From: Muribaculaceae bacterium
Lineage (GTDB): Bacteria > Bacteroidota > Bacteroidia > Bacteroidales > Muribaculaceae
Length of the DNA stretch: 64,000 bases
NCBI GenBank assembly: GCA_017619935.1
Contig: JAFZRJ010000014.1
Coordinates: 169,685 to 233,684, forward strand
Direction: 5' to 3'
The notes beneath the pieces were generated by a model. That model had not been told where the DNA came from and ran no database searches. It saw only the letters and a list, made by a program, of their open reading frames with translations. Below are positions 8,459-16,401 of this stretch, piece after piece. Position 1 is the first letter of the stretch; every line of letters starts with the position of its first letter. The position numbers and the translations under genes are program-made.

Positions 8459-8914
8459 ATGATTGAATATTTTTTAAACAACTTATGGCAGTTTTGGGCC
8501 ATTCTCGGCATTCTGGGTCTCATCCTTGAATTGTCGTCGGGAGATTTTTTCATCGTGTGTTTTTCAATCGGCGCCTGCTTCTCGCTCATTGCAGCTCTGC
8601 TGGGCCTCAATTTCACCACACAAGTCGTAATCTTCGCTATCGCATCGGCCTTGAGCCTGTGGCTCGTGCGTCCCGCCATGATCAAGAAACTGCACAAAGA
8701 TAAAGATGTGCGCTTGAGCAACGCCGACGCCCTGATAGGGCAGGAGGGACGTGTGAGCGAAGAAATCGATGCCAACGGGCATGGCCGCGTAGCCATCGAC
8801 GGCGACGATTGGAAAGCTGTCAGCGTCAACGGCGAGGCCATCGCCAAGGGCACCCGCGTGCGAGTGGTAAAACGCGAAAGCATCATCATCACCGTCGAAG
8901 TCGTTGAACCGTAA
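8459..8914 (+). CDS. NfeD-like membrane protein with C-terminal OB-fold
   Basis: The 151-residue protein has about two or three N-terminal membrane helices (residues 10-75, rich in I, L, A and F). A soluble C-terminal NfeD domain follows (QEGRVSEEIDANGHGRVAIDG), which is an OB-fold. This short form corresponds to the NfeD1b/YbbK class, which is almost always encoded next to a stomatin-like SPFH protein, as it is here. The pair is thought to organise membrane microdomains or protein quality control; the exact role is not settled. Start ATG at 8459, with its own promoter. Confidence 0.85.
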   Translation: MIEYFLNNLWQFWAILGILGLILELSSGDFFIVCFSIGACFSLIAALLGLNFTTQVVIFAIASALSLWLVRPAMIKKLHKDKDVRLSNADALIGQEGRVSEEIDANGHGRVAIDGDDWKAVSVNGEAIAKGTRVRVVKRESIIITVEVVEP

Positions 8915-8982
8915 TAGGGTAGGGCTAGCCCACCTCCCGGTAAACCATTTGATTATCTAACTATTCTAACTTATAACCCACT

Positions 8983-9939
8983 ATGGATTTTCTTTCAATT
9001 TTTCTGATTGCACTCGTTGTGCTCGTACTCATCATCGTAAAGATGAGTCTGGTTATCATCCCTCAATCCGAGACACGCATCATCGAACGTCTCGGTAAGT
9101 ACTATGCCACTCTCAAACCTGGCATCAACATCATTATCCCCTTCATCGACCGCGCAAAAACCATCGTGGCGATGACCGGTGGCCGCTATCACTACACGAA
9201 TTCCATCGACCTGCGCGAACAAGTCTATGACTTCGACAAGCAGAACGTGATTACAAAAGATAACGTGCAGACGCAAATCAACGCGTTGCTCTATTTCCAA
9301 ATTGTAGATCCGTTCAAGGCAGTGTATGAAATCAACAATCTGCCCAACGCTATCGAAAAACTCACCCAGACCACACTGCGTAACATCATCGGCGAACTGG
9401 AACTTGACGAGACACTCACCTCGCGTGACACCATCAACACCAAACTGCGCGCAGTGCTCGACGACGCCACCAACAAGTGGGGCATCAAGGTGAACCGCGT
9501 GGAGCTGCAGGACATCACGCCGCCGCAAAGCGTGCTGCAAGCCATGGAGAAGCAGATGCAGGCTGAGCGTAACAAACGCGCCACCATCCTCACCAGCGAG
9601 GGACAGAAGGCCGCAGCCATCCTTCAGTCGGAAGGACAGAAGACTGCCCGCATCAACCAAGCTGAGGCCGACAAGCAGACCGAGATTCTGCGCGCCGAAG
9701 GCGAGGCACAAGCCCGCATCCGCAAAGCCGAGGCCGAGGCCGTCGCCATCGAGAAGGTGACCGAGGCCGTGGGCAAGAGCACCAATCCCGCCAACTACTT
9801 GCTGGCTCAGAAGTACATCAGCATGCTGGAACAAGTGTCGAGCGGTACGCAAACCAAGACCGTGTTCCTGCCGTTCGAGGCTTCAAACATGCTTGGCTCG
9901 ATAGGCGGCATCAAGGAGCTGTTCAAGGAGCAGCAGTAG
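8983..9939 (+). CDS. SPFH/band 7 stomatin-like protein (QmcA/YbbK-type paraslipin)
   Basis: The 318-residue protein has one N-terminal membrane anchor (residues 3-25). An SPFH domain (IPQSETRIIERLGKYYATL onward) follows, then a long alanine-, glutamate- and arginine-rich coiled coil (about 190-265, with repeated ILxSEGQKxAA and AEAxA segments), typical of paraslipins. Family members form oligomeric rings at the inner membrane and are linked to FtsH/protease control and lipid domains. It sits 68 bases after the NfeD-like gene and is followed by a strong terminator, so the two make a complete operon. Confidence 0.92.
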   Translation: MDFLSIFLIALVVLVLIIVKMSLVIIPQSETRIIERLGKYYATLKPGINIIIPFIDRAKTIVAMTGGRYHYTNSIDLREQVYDFDKQNVITKDNVQTQINALLYFQIVDPFKAVYEINNLPNAIEKLTQTTLRNIIGELELDETLTSRDTINTKLRAVLDDATNKWGIKVNRVELQDITPPQSVLQAMEKQMQAERNKRATILTSEGQKAAAILQSEGQKTARINQAEADKQTEILRAEGEAQARIRKAEAEAVAIEKVTEAVGKSTNPANYLLAQKYISMLEQVSSGTQTKTVFLPFEASNMLGSIGGIKELFKEQQ

Positions 9940-9975
9940 AGCGGGAGACACCTGCTAGAGACAGCCCCTAAAGTA

Positions 9976-10011
9976 AAAAGAGGTCAGGAAGACAAGTTCC
10001 TGACCTCTTTT
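9976..10011 (+). terminator. Terminator between band-7 gene and glutamine synthetase
   Basis: A 15-bp perfect stem (9976-9990 with 9997-10011) has a 6-base loop and runs into a T-rich end. It lies between convergent genes, and the A/T tails on both sides suggest bidirectional action. Confidence 0.9.
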
Positions 10012-10033
10012 GTTTTCATCTCTTGCGATGCCT

Positions 10034-11542
10034 TTATCCGCAGTGGAAATAGCGCTGAACTAGTTGTTGCAGTTCTTCGGGCTTGTCCTGCACATCTGCG
10101 CGCAGGGTGCGGTCGTTGAACTCGCGCAAAGCGGCTTCAATGCCATTAATCATATCAGGACTGAACACTTCGTGTTCCTCAAATACCTTGCGGTACTGCT
10201 CCAGACAATCGGCACTGGCGACACAACTGTCGGGCAGTTGGGCCAACGTGTTCATGACCTGCTCATTGGCCTTGTCGTGGATATTCACATTGACGTAGGT
10301 CTTTTCGGCTACCTCAAGTGCATTGTCCATTTCAAAACCATGACGGCAAGCCACGCACAATCCGGCAATCAGTTGGTAAATGTCGGCTGAGCCATCGGGC
10401 GAGCGCATCTCAACGGTCTGTTTGATGGTGGTGTCAAAGTTGCTGGTACCCTTTTCTTGCGGATTGGTCAAGGCGCACATATCTACGCCCGAAGTCCAAC
10501 CTAGGGGCACACGCACGAGCACCGAGCGGTTACGGTCGCCCCAGCACACGTTGGTGGGAGCCTCCTGATGGGGCACCAGACGGAAATAACTCATGGGGTT
10601 CTTATTGCCAAAAGCGGTGATGGCTGGCGCCACATCCATCATTCCGGCAATCATCCGGCGAGCATCATCACTGAGCTTGCCGTCCTTGATCATCATGTTC
10701 TTGCCGTCTTTCATCATGCGCATGTGGATGTGCAAACCGCTACCGGCCTTTCCCACCGTGATTTTAGGCGCGAAGGTCACATTGAGACCCATTTCGTAGG
10801 CCAAATTGCGAATAATCCACTTCGCCAACATGAGTTGGTCGGCGGCATCCTCGGCTGGAACGGGCAAAAATTCGATTTCGTTCTGCTCGTAGGTGAGGCC
10901 GTCCTGCACAAAGTTGCCCACCTCGCTATGACCGTACTTGATTTGACCACCGGCCTGAGCAATGTATTTCATGCACAGTTGACGGAAGTCATTAGCCTTG
11001 GCATAGGGCGCGCTCTCGTGATAGCCACGCTGGTCGATGGCGGGGAACTGCTCATCGTCGTCGAAGATGACATAATATTCAAGTTCGCCCATGGCGTGGA
11101 ATTCCATTCCAGTCACTTTGCGGAAAGCCTTGCAAGCCTTGTGCAATGTTTGTTCGGGAGAACTGGCAAGCGGATTACCATCCTTGTCAAAATAGGAGCA
11201 CAACATACTCAACGTGGGCACCTCGGCAAATGGATCGACGAATGCCGTACTGTAACGCGGTAACACATACAGGTCGCTGCTGCCAGCCTGGATAAACTTG
11301 AACAGACTTGACCCGTCAACGCGCTCACCGCAAGTGATAATTGTCTCAAGATAGTCAAGGTCGTTGATGACGAAATTCAAAGTCTTCAGCTTGCCGTCAC
11401 CACCGGGATACATGAAATTGATCATGCGGATGTCATTTTCCCGCACGAAGCGCACGATATCGGCACGAGTGAACTCGCACGAAGGCTTTTGCAGGAAATC
11501 CACAACGGGGTTAGCATTGTGAATGAGATGTTTATTTTCCAT
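10034..11542 (-). CDS. glnA: Glutamine synthetase (type I-like, glutamate-ammonia ligase)
   Basis: The 502-residue protein contains the GS motifs in order. These are a beta-grasp region with VDGSSLFKF, the Glu-containing metal segment NEIEFLPVP, a glycine/histidine segment GKAGSGLHIHMRMMKDG, the ATP/ammonia site FRLVPHQEAPTNVCWGDRNR, and the C-terminal VEMRSPDGSADIYQ. It condenses glutamate and ammonia to glutamine in the cytoplasm. The motifs deviate slightly from enterobacterial GlnA (WGDRNRS in place of WSARNRS). It is monocistronic, with its own promoter and a shared terminator. A related GS-like ligase cannot be fully excluded. Confidence 0.88.
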   Translation of the reverse strand: MENKHLIHNANPVVDFLQKPSCEFTRADIVRFVRENDIRMINFMYPGGDGKLKTLNFVINDLDYLETIITCGERVDGSSLFKFIQAGSSDLYVLPRYSTAFVDPFAEVPTLSMLCSYFDKDGNPLASSPEQTLHKACKAFRKVTGMEFHAMGELEYYVIFDDDEQFPAIDQRGYHESAPYAKANDFRQLCMKYIAQAGGQIKYGHSEVGNFVQDGLTYEQNEIEFLPVPAEDAADQLMLAKWIIRNLAYEMGLNVTFAPKITVGKAGSGLHIHMRMMKDGKNMMIKDGKLSDDARRMIAGMMDVAPAITAFGNKNPMSYFRLVPHQEAPTNVCWGDRNRSVLVRVPLGWTSGVDMCALTNPQEKGTSNFDTTIKQTVEMRSPDGSADIYQLIAGLCVACRHGFEMDNALEVAEKTYVNVNIHDKANEQVMNTLAQLPDSCVASADCLEQYRKVFEEHEVFSPDMINGIEAALREFNDRTLRADVQDKPEELQQLVQRYFHCG

Positions 11543-11596
11543 TCTCTAAATTGATGATATTAAAAGGTTATAGTATTAATTTTCAATTTGGGCTGG

Positions 11597-11627
11597 CAAA
11601 ATTAGTGCAAGTTGAGCGCAATGGCAA
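11597..11627 (-). promoter_or_regulatory. Promoter of glutamine synthetase gene
   Basis: On the minus strand: TTG (11627-11625), a 20-base spacer, then TAATTTTG (11604-11597). The leader before the ATG is about 50 bases. Confidence 0.75.
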
Positions 11628-11792
11628 GAAAAAGGCAAACAAAAATTCATTTTTGGTTTGACAATACCCATACATTGCCGAAACGCCGCCTATTTTGGCG
11701 CGAAATGCAACATAAGTGCACACCAATCAAAAGTTTTCTGAAGTGAACCCATCCACGATACTTTTTATCGCTATCAATTGTCAATATTTTTG

Positions 11793-11800
11793 TAATTTTG
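11793..11800 (+). promoter_or_regulatory. -7 element of the LOG gene, giving an almost leaderless mRNA
   Basis: TAATTTTG lies only eight bases before the ATG at 11809, so the predicted transcript begins within a few bases of the start codon. No clear -33 TTG is present at the right spacing. Confidence 0.65.
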
Positions 11801-11808
11801 CAGCCGAA

Positions 11809-12393
11809 ATGGAAACCAGAGGACAAATATGCGTGTTCGCGGCATCCAGCCAGCGCATCGACGAGCGATACATGACTGCCGCCCGCGAACTGGGTCAACT
11901 CATGGCCGAGCGTGGCTGGGTCTGCGTGAATGGTGCCGGCGGCTTCGGCTTGATGAAGGCCGTTACCGACGGCGTGCTCGATGCTGGAGGCCATGTGACC
12001 GGTGTCATCCCCAAGTTCATGGTTGACAACGGATGGTGCTACGACCGTTTGCCCGAAGTCCTCATCACCGCCGACATGCACGAGCGCAAACAGCAGATGC
12101 AAGAACGCAGCGACGCCATCATCGCGTTGCCCGGTGGCTGTGGAACGCTGGAAGAACTTCTGGAGGTCATCACCTGGCGACAACTGGGTATCACCACCAA
12201 ACCCATCATCCTGCTCAACACCCTAGGATTCTTTGACCCACTGGTCACCATGCTGGAACAATGTGTGGAACAGGGGTTCATGAAGCGCACCCACTCGTCG
12301 CTCTGGACCGTTGCCGCCACGCCGCGTGAGGCGCTCGACGCCATCGAGAGCCAACTCAGCCAGGGTTTGCCTCAAGCCGAAAGCAAGTATTAA
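11809..12393 (+). CDS. LOG family nucleotide hydrolase (cytokinin riboside 5'-monophosphate phosphoribohydrolase-like)
   Basis: The protein of about 194 residues has a Rossmann fold with the two LOG signatures: GAGGFGLM near residue 43 and PGGCGTLEE near residue 108. Enzymes of this family cleave nucleoside 5'-monophosphates to the base and ribose 5-phosphate; in bacteria some act in nucleotide salvage. The ATG at 11809 is chosen over an in-frame ATG at 11716. The promoter -7 element lies between the two, and the residues in between (a cysteine- and phenylalanine-rich stretch) are not part of the family. It heads the LOG-DUF4271-hemD gene string. Confidence 0.88.
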   Translation: METRGQICVFAASSQRIDERYMTAARELGQLMAERGWVCVNGAGGFGLMKAVTDGVLDAGGHVTGVIPKFMVDNGWCYDRLPEVLITADMHERKQQMQERSDAIIALPGGCGTLEELLEVITWRQLGITTKPIILLNTLGFFDPLVTMLEQCVEQGFMKRTHSSLWTVAATPREALDAIESQLSQGLPQAESKY

Positions 12394-12417
12394 CCGTCCA
12401 ATGAACTGAAAACTGCC

Positions 12418-13305
12418 ATGCCCGTCAACCCCGCGCAACACATCACAAGCCAGCCATCGGCCACGGCCGACACCAGCACCGCCTCGGTGGGTGTTGACAG
12501 CAATGCCTTGCAGTTGCATCCGCAGTACCTTGACGGTTTCCCCGACAGCGCCACTTGCGACACCACGATAGCCTCGATGAGTTCATTGCCCACGATGGAA
12601 ATGGTCGAAGGCCAAGAGCCGCAACCATTCAGCCAAAGTCCGTTGCACGACACCAGTTGCATGGGACTTATGCTCGCCGGCCTGCTGCTCATCGTGATAA
12701 GTTACCGCTCTGGCTATAAGTATCTTGAGAACTTGGCGCACAACATGTTCTCCATACGCCGTCGTGAGAATCTTTTTGAAGATCACACCGTGAACGAGAC
12801 GCAGATTCTCACCGCGCTCATCATCAACACTTGCATCATGGAAGGCCTGCTTATGTACTTGGGCGTTGACACGTGGGTACCTTCGCTGCACAGTTCGCTG
12901 CACAGCAAGGTATTCCTGCACACAGGCGTGTTTTCACTCATTGCACTAATCTTTTATTTCGCCCAACTGGGCGCTTACAACGTCATCGGCCACGTGTTCA
13001 GCGACAGCATCAACAGCAAACTGTGGATTGACGGGTTTAACGCATCACAATCGCTGCTGGGACTCCTCTTGTTTCCAGTTGTCAGTGTGGCGCTTATCAT
13101 GCCGACGATGGTAAATACAATGTTAATTTGTGCAATTTCTCTTTATTTTTGCGCCCGAATTGTTTTTATTTGTAAAGGATTCAGAATTTTTTATAGCAAT
13201 CTGCCATCACTTGTCTATTTTATTTTGTACCTTTGCGCCGTCGAAATTGTACCCTTGGTACTTTTAAGTTCCGGCATAGTGTTTTTATGCCACTTGCTAC
13301 AATAG
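12418..13305 (+). CDS. DUF4271 membrane protein
   Basis: This 295-residue protein has a low-complexity, serine- and threonine-rich N-terminal ~75 residues. About six hydrophobic helices follow (first CMGLMLAGLLLIVISY, last near LVLLSSGIVFLCHLL). It matches the DUF4271 family, which in Bacteroidota is regularly encoded just upstream of a uroporphyrinogen-III synthase-like gene, as here. Its function is unknown; the neighbourhood suggests a link to heme biosynthesis or membrane homeostasis. The last ~60 codons are markedly AT-rich and overlap a predicted promoter for the next gene. Confidence 0.8.
   Translation: MPVNPAQHITSQPSATADTSTASVGVDSNALQLHPQYLDGFPDSATCDTTIASMSSLPTMEMVEGQEPQPFSQSPLHDTSCMGLMLAGLLLIVISYRSGYKYLENLAHNMFSIRRRENLFEDHTVNETQILTALIINTCIMEGLLMYLGVDTWVPSLHSSLHSKVFLHTGVFSLIALIFYFAQLGAYNVIGHVFSDSINSKLWIDGFNASQSLLGLLLFPVVSVALIMPTMVNTMLICAISLYFCARIVFICKGFRIFYSNLPSLVYFILYLCAVEIVPLVLLSSGIVFLCHLLQ
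13228..13235 (+). promoter_or_regulatory. Internal promoter for hemD within the DUF4271 3' end
   Basis: TACCTTTG, preceded by TTTTATTTTG, lies inside the DUF4271 coding region about 95 bases upstream of the hemD ATG. A second candidate, TATTTTTG, is at 13144-13151. No good -33 element was seen for either. Confidence 0.45.
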
Positions 13306-13331
13306 GTTATTACAGGTAAATACGTAAGAAC

Positions 13332-14096
13332 ATGAAAAGAATTTTGGTTTCTCAACCAAAACCAAAGACTGAGAAGTCACCTTATTATGACATCGAAAAG
13401 AAATATGATGTGGAAATCATATTTCGGCCATTCATTAAGGTGGAAGGCCTTTCAGCTAAAGAGTTCCGTCAGCAACGACTGATGATTCCCGATTACACAG
13501 CTGTTATTTTCACTGCTCGCACGGCTATTGACCACTTTTTCCGTCTGTGCAAAGAGACACGCTACACCGTGCCCGACACTCAAAAGTATTTTTGCGTGAG
13601 CGAAGCGGTGGCCAATTATCTTCAAAAATACATTATTTATCGCAAGCGCAAGATTTTCTTTGCCGAAAGCGGAAAGTTGGAGGACTTGGTACCACTGATT
13701 CAGAAGCACAACAAGGAAACCTACATGATGGCTGTCTCTGACGTACACAACGACCAGCCCAATGCTCTGGATGAGCACGGCATCACCTATGTCAAGGCCA
13801 TTATGTATCGCACCGTGAGCAATGATTTCGGGCCCGACGAACCCCTGGACTACGACATGCTTTGCTTCTTCAGCCCCGCTGGAGTGAAGTCGCTGATGAC
13901 CAACTTCCCCGACTTCAAGCAAGACAAAATAGCCATCGCCGCCATGGGCAACAGCACCGTGGAAGCGGTAAAGGATGCTGGACTGAAATTGGACGCGACC
14001 ATCACTCCTGAGACTCCTTCAATGCCTGCAGCCATTGAAAAGTATCTCAAGAAAAAGAAAGTTCCACTCCGAAAAACTGAACCTGAACAGGATTAA
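13332..14096 (+). CDS. hemD: Uroporphyrinogen-III synthase (HemD-like)
   Basis: The 254-residue protein starts MKRILVSQPKPKTEKSPYYD, typical of the Bacteroidota HemD-like family. The two-lobed fold is suggested by the TAVIFTARTAIDHFF, FCVSEAVANYL, LCFFSPAGVKSL and IAAMGNSTVEAV segments, which correspond to the conserved ligand-cleft strands. It would cyclise hydroxymethylbilane to uroporphyrinogen III in tetrapyrrole synthesis. No other hem gene is nearby, and sequence conservation in this family is low, so activity is inferred from family membership. Confidence 0.85.
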   Translation: MKRILVSQPKPKTEKSPYYDIEKKYDVEIIFRPFIKVEGLSAKEFRQQRLMIPDYTAVIFTARTAIDHFFRLCKETRYTVPDTQKYFCVSEAVANYLQKYIIYRKRKIFFAESGKLEDLVPLIQKHNKETYMMAVSDVHNDQPNALDEHGITYVKAIMYRTVSNDFGPDEPLDYDMLCFFSPAGVKSLMTNFPDFKQDKIAIAAMGNSTVEAVKDAGLKLDATITPETPSMPAAIEKYLKKKKVPLRKTEPEQD

Positions 14097-14120
14097 CAGA
14101 GCAATTATATTTCTATTTGT

Positions 14121-14156
14121 AGAATTGGGGCAACCCTATGGGTTATCCCAATTCTC
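14121..14156 (+). terminator. Terminator after hemD
   Basis: An imperfect hairpin: AGAATTGGG (14121-14129) pairs with CCCAATTCT, and AACCC pairs with GGGTT around a TAT loop. It is followed by CGTTT. It separates hemD from the rnpA unit. Confidence 0.65.
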
Positions 14157-14246
14157 GTTTATACCCGAATCCGTCATTAGGCCGACACCGATTAAATGCA
14201 ATTACTATTTTTGGGCATAATCAGATTCTAATTCTCAATTATTTTG

Positions 14247-14254
14247 TACTTTTG
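14247..14254 (+). promoter_or_regulatory. -7 element of the rnpA operon, giving an almost leaderless mRNA
   Basis: TACTTTTG (preceded by ATTATTTTG) lies nine bases before the rnpA ATG at 14264. A transcript starting at the usual distance would have almost no leader. Confidence 0.65.
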
Positions 14255-14263
14255 TCGCTTGAA

Positions 14264-14686
14264 ATGCAAGGATTGAGATTATATAAATCCGAAAAACTGT
14301 GTAGCCGCACCGCCGTGAAACTCCTGTTTGACACTGGAGAAAACCTTGTGGCCTATCCGTTGCGTGTGGTTTACAAGCTTCATGAGGCCGACACAGCGCA
14401 GGCTCGGTTCCTCATCACCATTCCCAAGAAACGCATCCACCACGCTGTGGACCGCGTGCTGCTGCGTCGCCGCATACGAGAGTCCTACCGCCTGCACCGT
14501 CGCTCCTTGCTCCACCCGGCACTACAGTGCTCAGGTGTCGCCGCCGACTTGGCGTTTATCTATATCTCCAACGAAAAGATTGATTTCCATCACATTGAAG
14601 AAAAGATGAAGGTACTGCTCACACGCCTTGCCGACGCCGCCACACAAACGGGTGGGGAAGAGTTTCCTACATCGCCAAAGCCATGA
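14264..14686 (+). CDS. rnpA: Ribonuclease P protein component
   Basis: The protein of about 140 residues is the RNase P cofactor that helps the catalytic RNA remove tRNA 5' leaders. The family signature around the RNR motif is [20 protein letters not shown], near residues 57-76. The start at 14264 is chosen because the family N-terminus ([17 protein letters not shown]) begins just after it and a promoter -7 element lies immediately upstream. A longer reading from 14138 passes through that promoter and is rejected. yidD follows with a four-base overlap, a conserved rnpA-yidD arrangement. Confidence 0.93.
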   Translation: MQGLRLYKSEKLCSRTAVKLLFDTGENLVAYPLRVVYKLHEADTAQARFLITIPKKRIHHAVDRVLLRRRIRESYRLHRRSLLHPALQCSGVAADLAFIYISNEKIDFHHIEEKMKVLLTRLADAATQTGGEEFPTSPKP

Positions 14687-14901
14687 AAATTCTGTCAAAA
14701 ATACTCATATTGCCCATCCGCTTTTACCAGCGATTCATCTCGCCGCTGTTCCCCCCTGTGTGTCGTTTCACCCCCTCATGCAGCCAGTATGCTGTGGAGG
14801 CCATTCTCAAGCATGGGCCATTCCGAGGCACATGGCTGGCCATCAAGCGCATCCTGCGTTGCAACCCGTGGGGAGGCAGTGGATACGACCCCGTGCCATG
14901 A
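14683..14901 (+). CDS. yidD: Membrane protein insertion efficiency factor YidD
   Basis: The 72-residue protein has the characteristic [19 protein letters not shown] core with the conserved cysteines and the [19 protein letters not shown] tail. It is a peripheral membrane protein that assists YidC-dependent insertion. The ATG overlaps the rnpA stop (ATGA), and its own stop overlaps the next start (ATGA), so three genes are translationally coupled. Confidence 0.97.
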   Translation: MKILSKILILPIRFYQRFISPLFPPVCRFTPSCSQYAVEAILKHGPFRGTWLAIKRILRCNPWGGSGYDPVP

Positions 14902-15536
14902 ACATTATTGACATACACACGCATCACGACACGGCACAGCAAGCCCTCATCAGCACTTCGCCCGACATCTTTTCGCCGAAAGAAGGTTGTTATTACTCGT
15001 TGGGTATTCACCCGTGGAACACGCTGGAGCCCTTTGAACTGTCATTCGACCGTCTGCACGCACTGGCACGACACCGGCAAGTAATCGCCATCGGCGAAAC
15101 GGGACTTGACGCCCTGCGTGGAGCACCGCTCGACGTGCAACTCGCGCTGTTCAAGCAACACCTGGAACTGGCTTGTGAGGTGAACAAACCGCTCATCGTG
15201 CACTGCGTGAAGGCTTGGCAACCACTCATCAAGGCATGGCGCGAAACGGTGGCCCATGATCAGGTGAAGATGGCAATTCATGGCTTTCGTGGCAACATCA
15301 ACGTGGCTCAAACGCTGATTAATGAAGGTTTTTATTTGAGTTTCGGCCCAAAATATAACCCTGAAACTCTGCTTGCCACTCCCAGCAATCGACTTTTGCT
15401 TGAAACCGACGATTCGACGACGACCATAGAAGACGTGGTGGTCACCGTCGCCAAATCGCTTGGTGTCACACCTTCCAGCCTCATGGTGCAAGCAACCAAC
15501 AACGCACGCACATTCCTCGGCTGCGACAAGCCATAA
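14898..15536 (+). CDS. TatD-family metal-dependent hydrolase (short form)
   Basis: The 212-residue protein carries the TatD metal-site elements: DIHTH at residues 4-8, IGETGLD around residue 67, [10 protein letters not shown] near 102, and a late ETDDS near 173. TatD proteins are DNases of the amidohydrolase fold. At 212 residues it is shorter than the usual ~260, as in a Bacteroidota subgroup. The start at 14898 is chosen because it overlaps the yidD stop by four bases and begins directly at the first metal motif. An upstream extension in the same frame is only the shadow of rnpA/yidD. Confidence 0.9.
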   Translation: MNIIDIHTHHDTAQQALISTSPDIFSPKEGCYYSLGIHPWNTLEPFELSFDRLHALARHRQVIAIGETGLDALRGAPLDVQLALFKQHLELACEVNKPLIVHCVKAWQPLIKAWRETVAHDQVKMAIHGFRGNINVAQTLINEGFYLSFGPKYNPETLLATPSNRLLLETDDSTTTIEDVVVTVAKSLGVTPSSLMVQATNNARTFLGCDKP

Positions 15537-15580
15537 GCAACAATACGCCGAAATAGGGGAGGGGGCTCTTCCTAAATTTT

Positions 15581-16045
15581 CTAGGGGTTGAGGTCGGGGC
15601 GATGCTCGGCTATGGCGACATCACGTCGCCATTCATCGGGAATGCGAGCCGGGCTACCTGTATCCCAGTCGAAATATACCAAAACACTCTCGCACTCGCT
15701 TTTCACTTCGCCCGTCTCCACGTTCACCACCTGCTGCATCATGGTGAAACTCTTGTCGCCCATGTGCACAATCTGGGTGAGCACCTCCACGGTCTCGTTG
15801 AAGCGCGTCTGCGACAGGAACGAGCAATTCAGGTTGACAATCATGGCTTGTGGCTGCGGATGAGAGCCATCGGTTCCTTTTCCGCGCAACTTGACCAAGT
15901 AGTCATACCGGCCCAGGTCGTAAAGTTGGAAATAACTGTTATTGTTCAAGTGCCCCAGCATGTCAATGTCGTTGAAACGCATCTGCACAGGAGTGGAACA
16001 ATAGAACGGATATTGGGCCTTGGGGCCATGCTCGGAATTGGACAT
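15581..16045 (-). CDS. Acyl-CoA thioesterase (hotdog fold, 4HBT/YbgC type)
   Basis: The 154-residue protein has the hotdog-fold signature VQMRFNDIDMLGHLNNNSYF with the catalytic aspartate in the FNDIDMLGH segment. It would hydrolyse acyl-CoA or acyl-ACP thioesters; the substrate cannot be read. It converges on the TatD-like gene and lies 65 bases after the DUF721 gene, so it may be the last gene of the recF unit. Confidence 0.88.
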   Translation of the reverse strand: MSNSEHGPKAQYPFYCSTPVQMRFNDIDMLGHLNNNSYFQLYDLGRYDYLVKLRGKGTDGSHPQPQAMIVNLNCSFLSQTRFNETVEVLTQIVHMGDKSFTMMQQVVNVETGEVKSECESVLVYFDWDTGSPARIPDEWRRDVAIAEHRPDLNP

Positions 16046-16110
16046 ATCGGGTAAAAATTATCGATTAAAACTCAGGTAATGTGCAAGGCGATTGCGAATT
16101 CGCACTTGTC

Positions 16111-16401
16111 TTACTGAAAAACAATTTCATGAATCACTTCACGTCCCATCCTCTCATTGATGCGCTGGATGATAGACGTGCGGTTGAGCATCATCTCATT
16201 ACGCAACACCGCCGACGACAACTTCACATACATCACGCCATTACGCACATCACGGCTCACGGTGTAGCGGTTGATGCCAGACCCCACAATTTCGGGCCAC
16301 AATGCGCTGGCACCGTACTCATCAAGTTGGTTGTCGAGTTGTTCTTCCTTCATGAAACCATCTATGATGTCGCCTATGCTTTTGGGGTGCGTGCGTTTCA
16401 C
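16111..16401 (-). CDS. DUF721 (DciA-like) protein
   Basis: The 96-residue protein is of the DUF721 family (KSIGDIIDGFMKEEQLDNQL, then WPEIVGSGINRYT). The N-terminal domain of DciA, the ancestral loader of the DnaB replicative helicase, belongs to this family, so a replication role is plausible but not shown. The predicted start is GTG at 16399-16401, giving a four-base GTGA overlap with the recF stop. The recF-DUF721 order is conserved in Bacteroidota. Confidence 0.87.
   Translation of the reverse strand: MKRTHPKSIGDIIDGFMKEEQLDNQLDEYGASALWPEIVGSGINRYTVSRDVRNGVMYVKLSSAVLRNEMMLNRTSIIQRINERMGREVIHEIVFQ

Noticed and set aside
14138-14263. Upstream extension of rnpA
   Set aside because: It runs through a terminator hairpin and the promoter -7 element; the RNase P family N-terminus starts at 14264.
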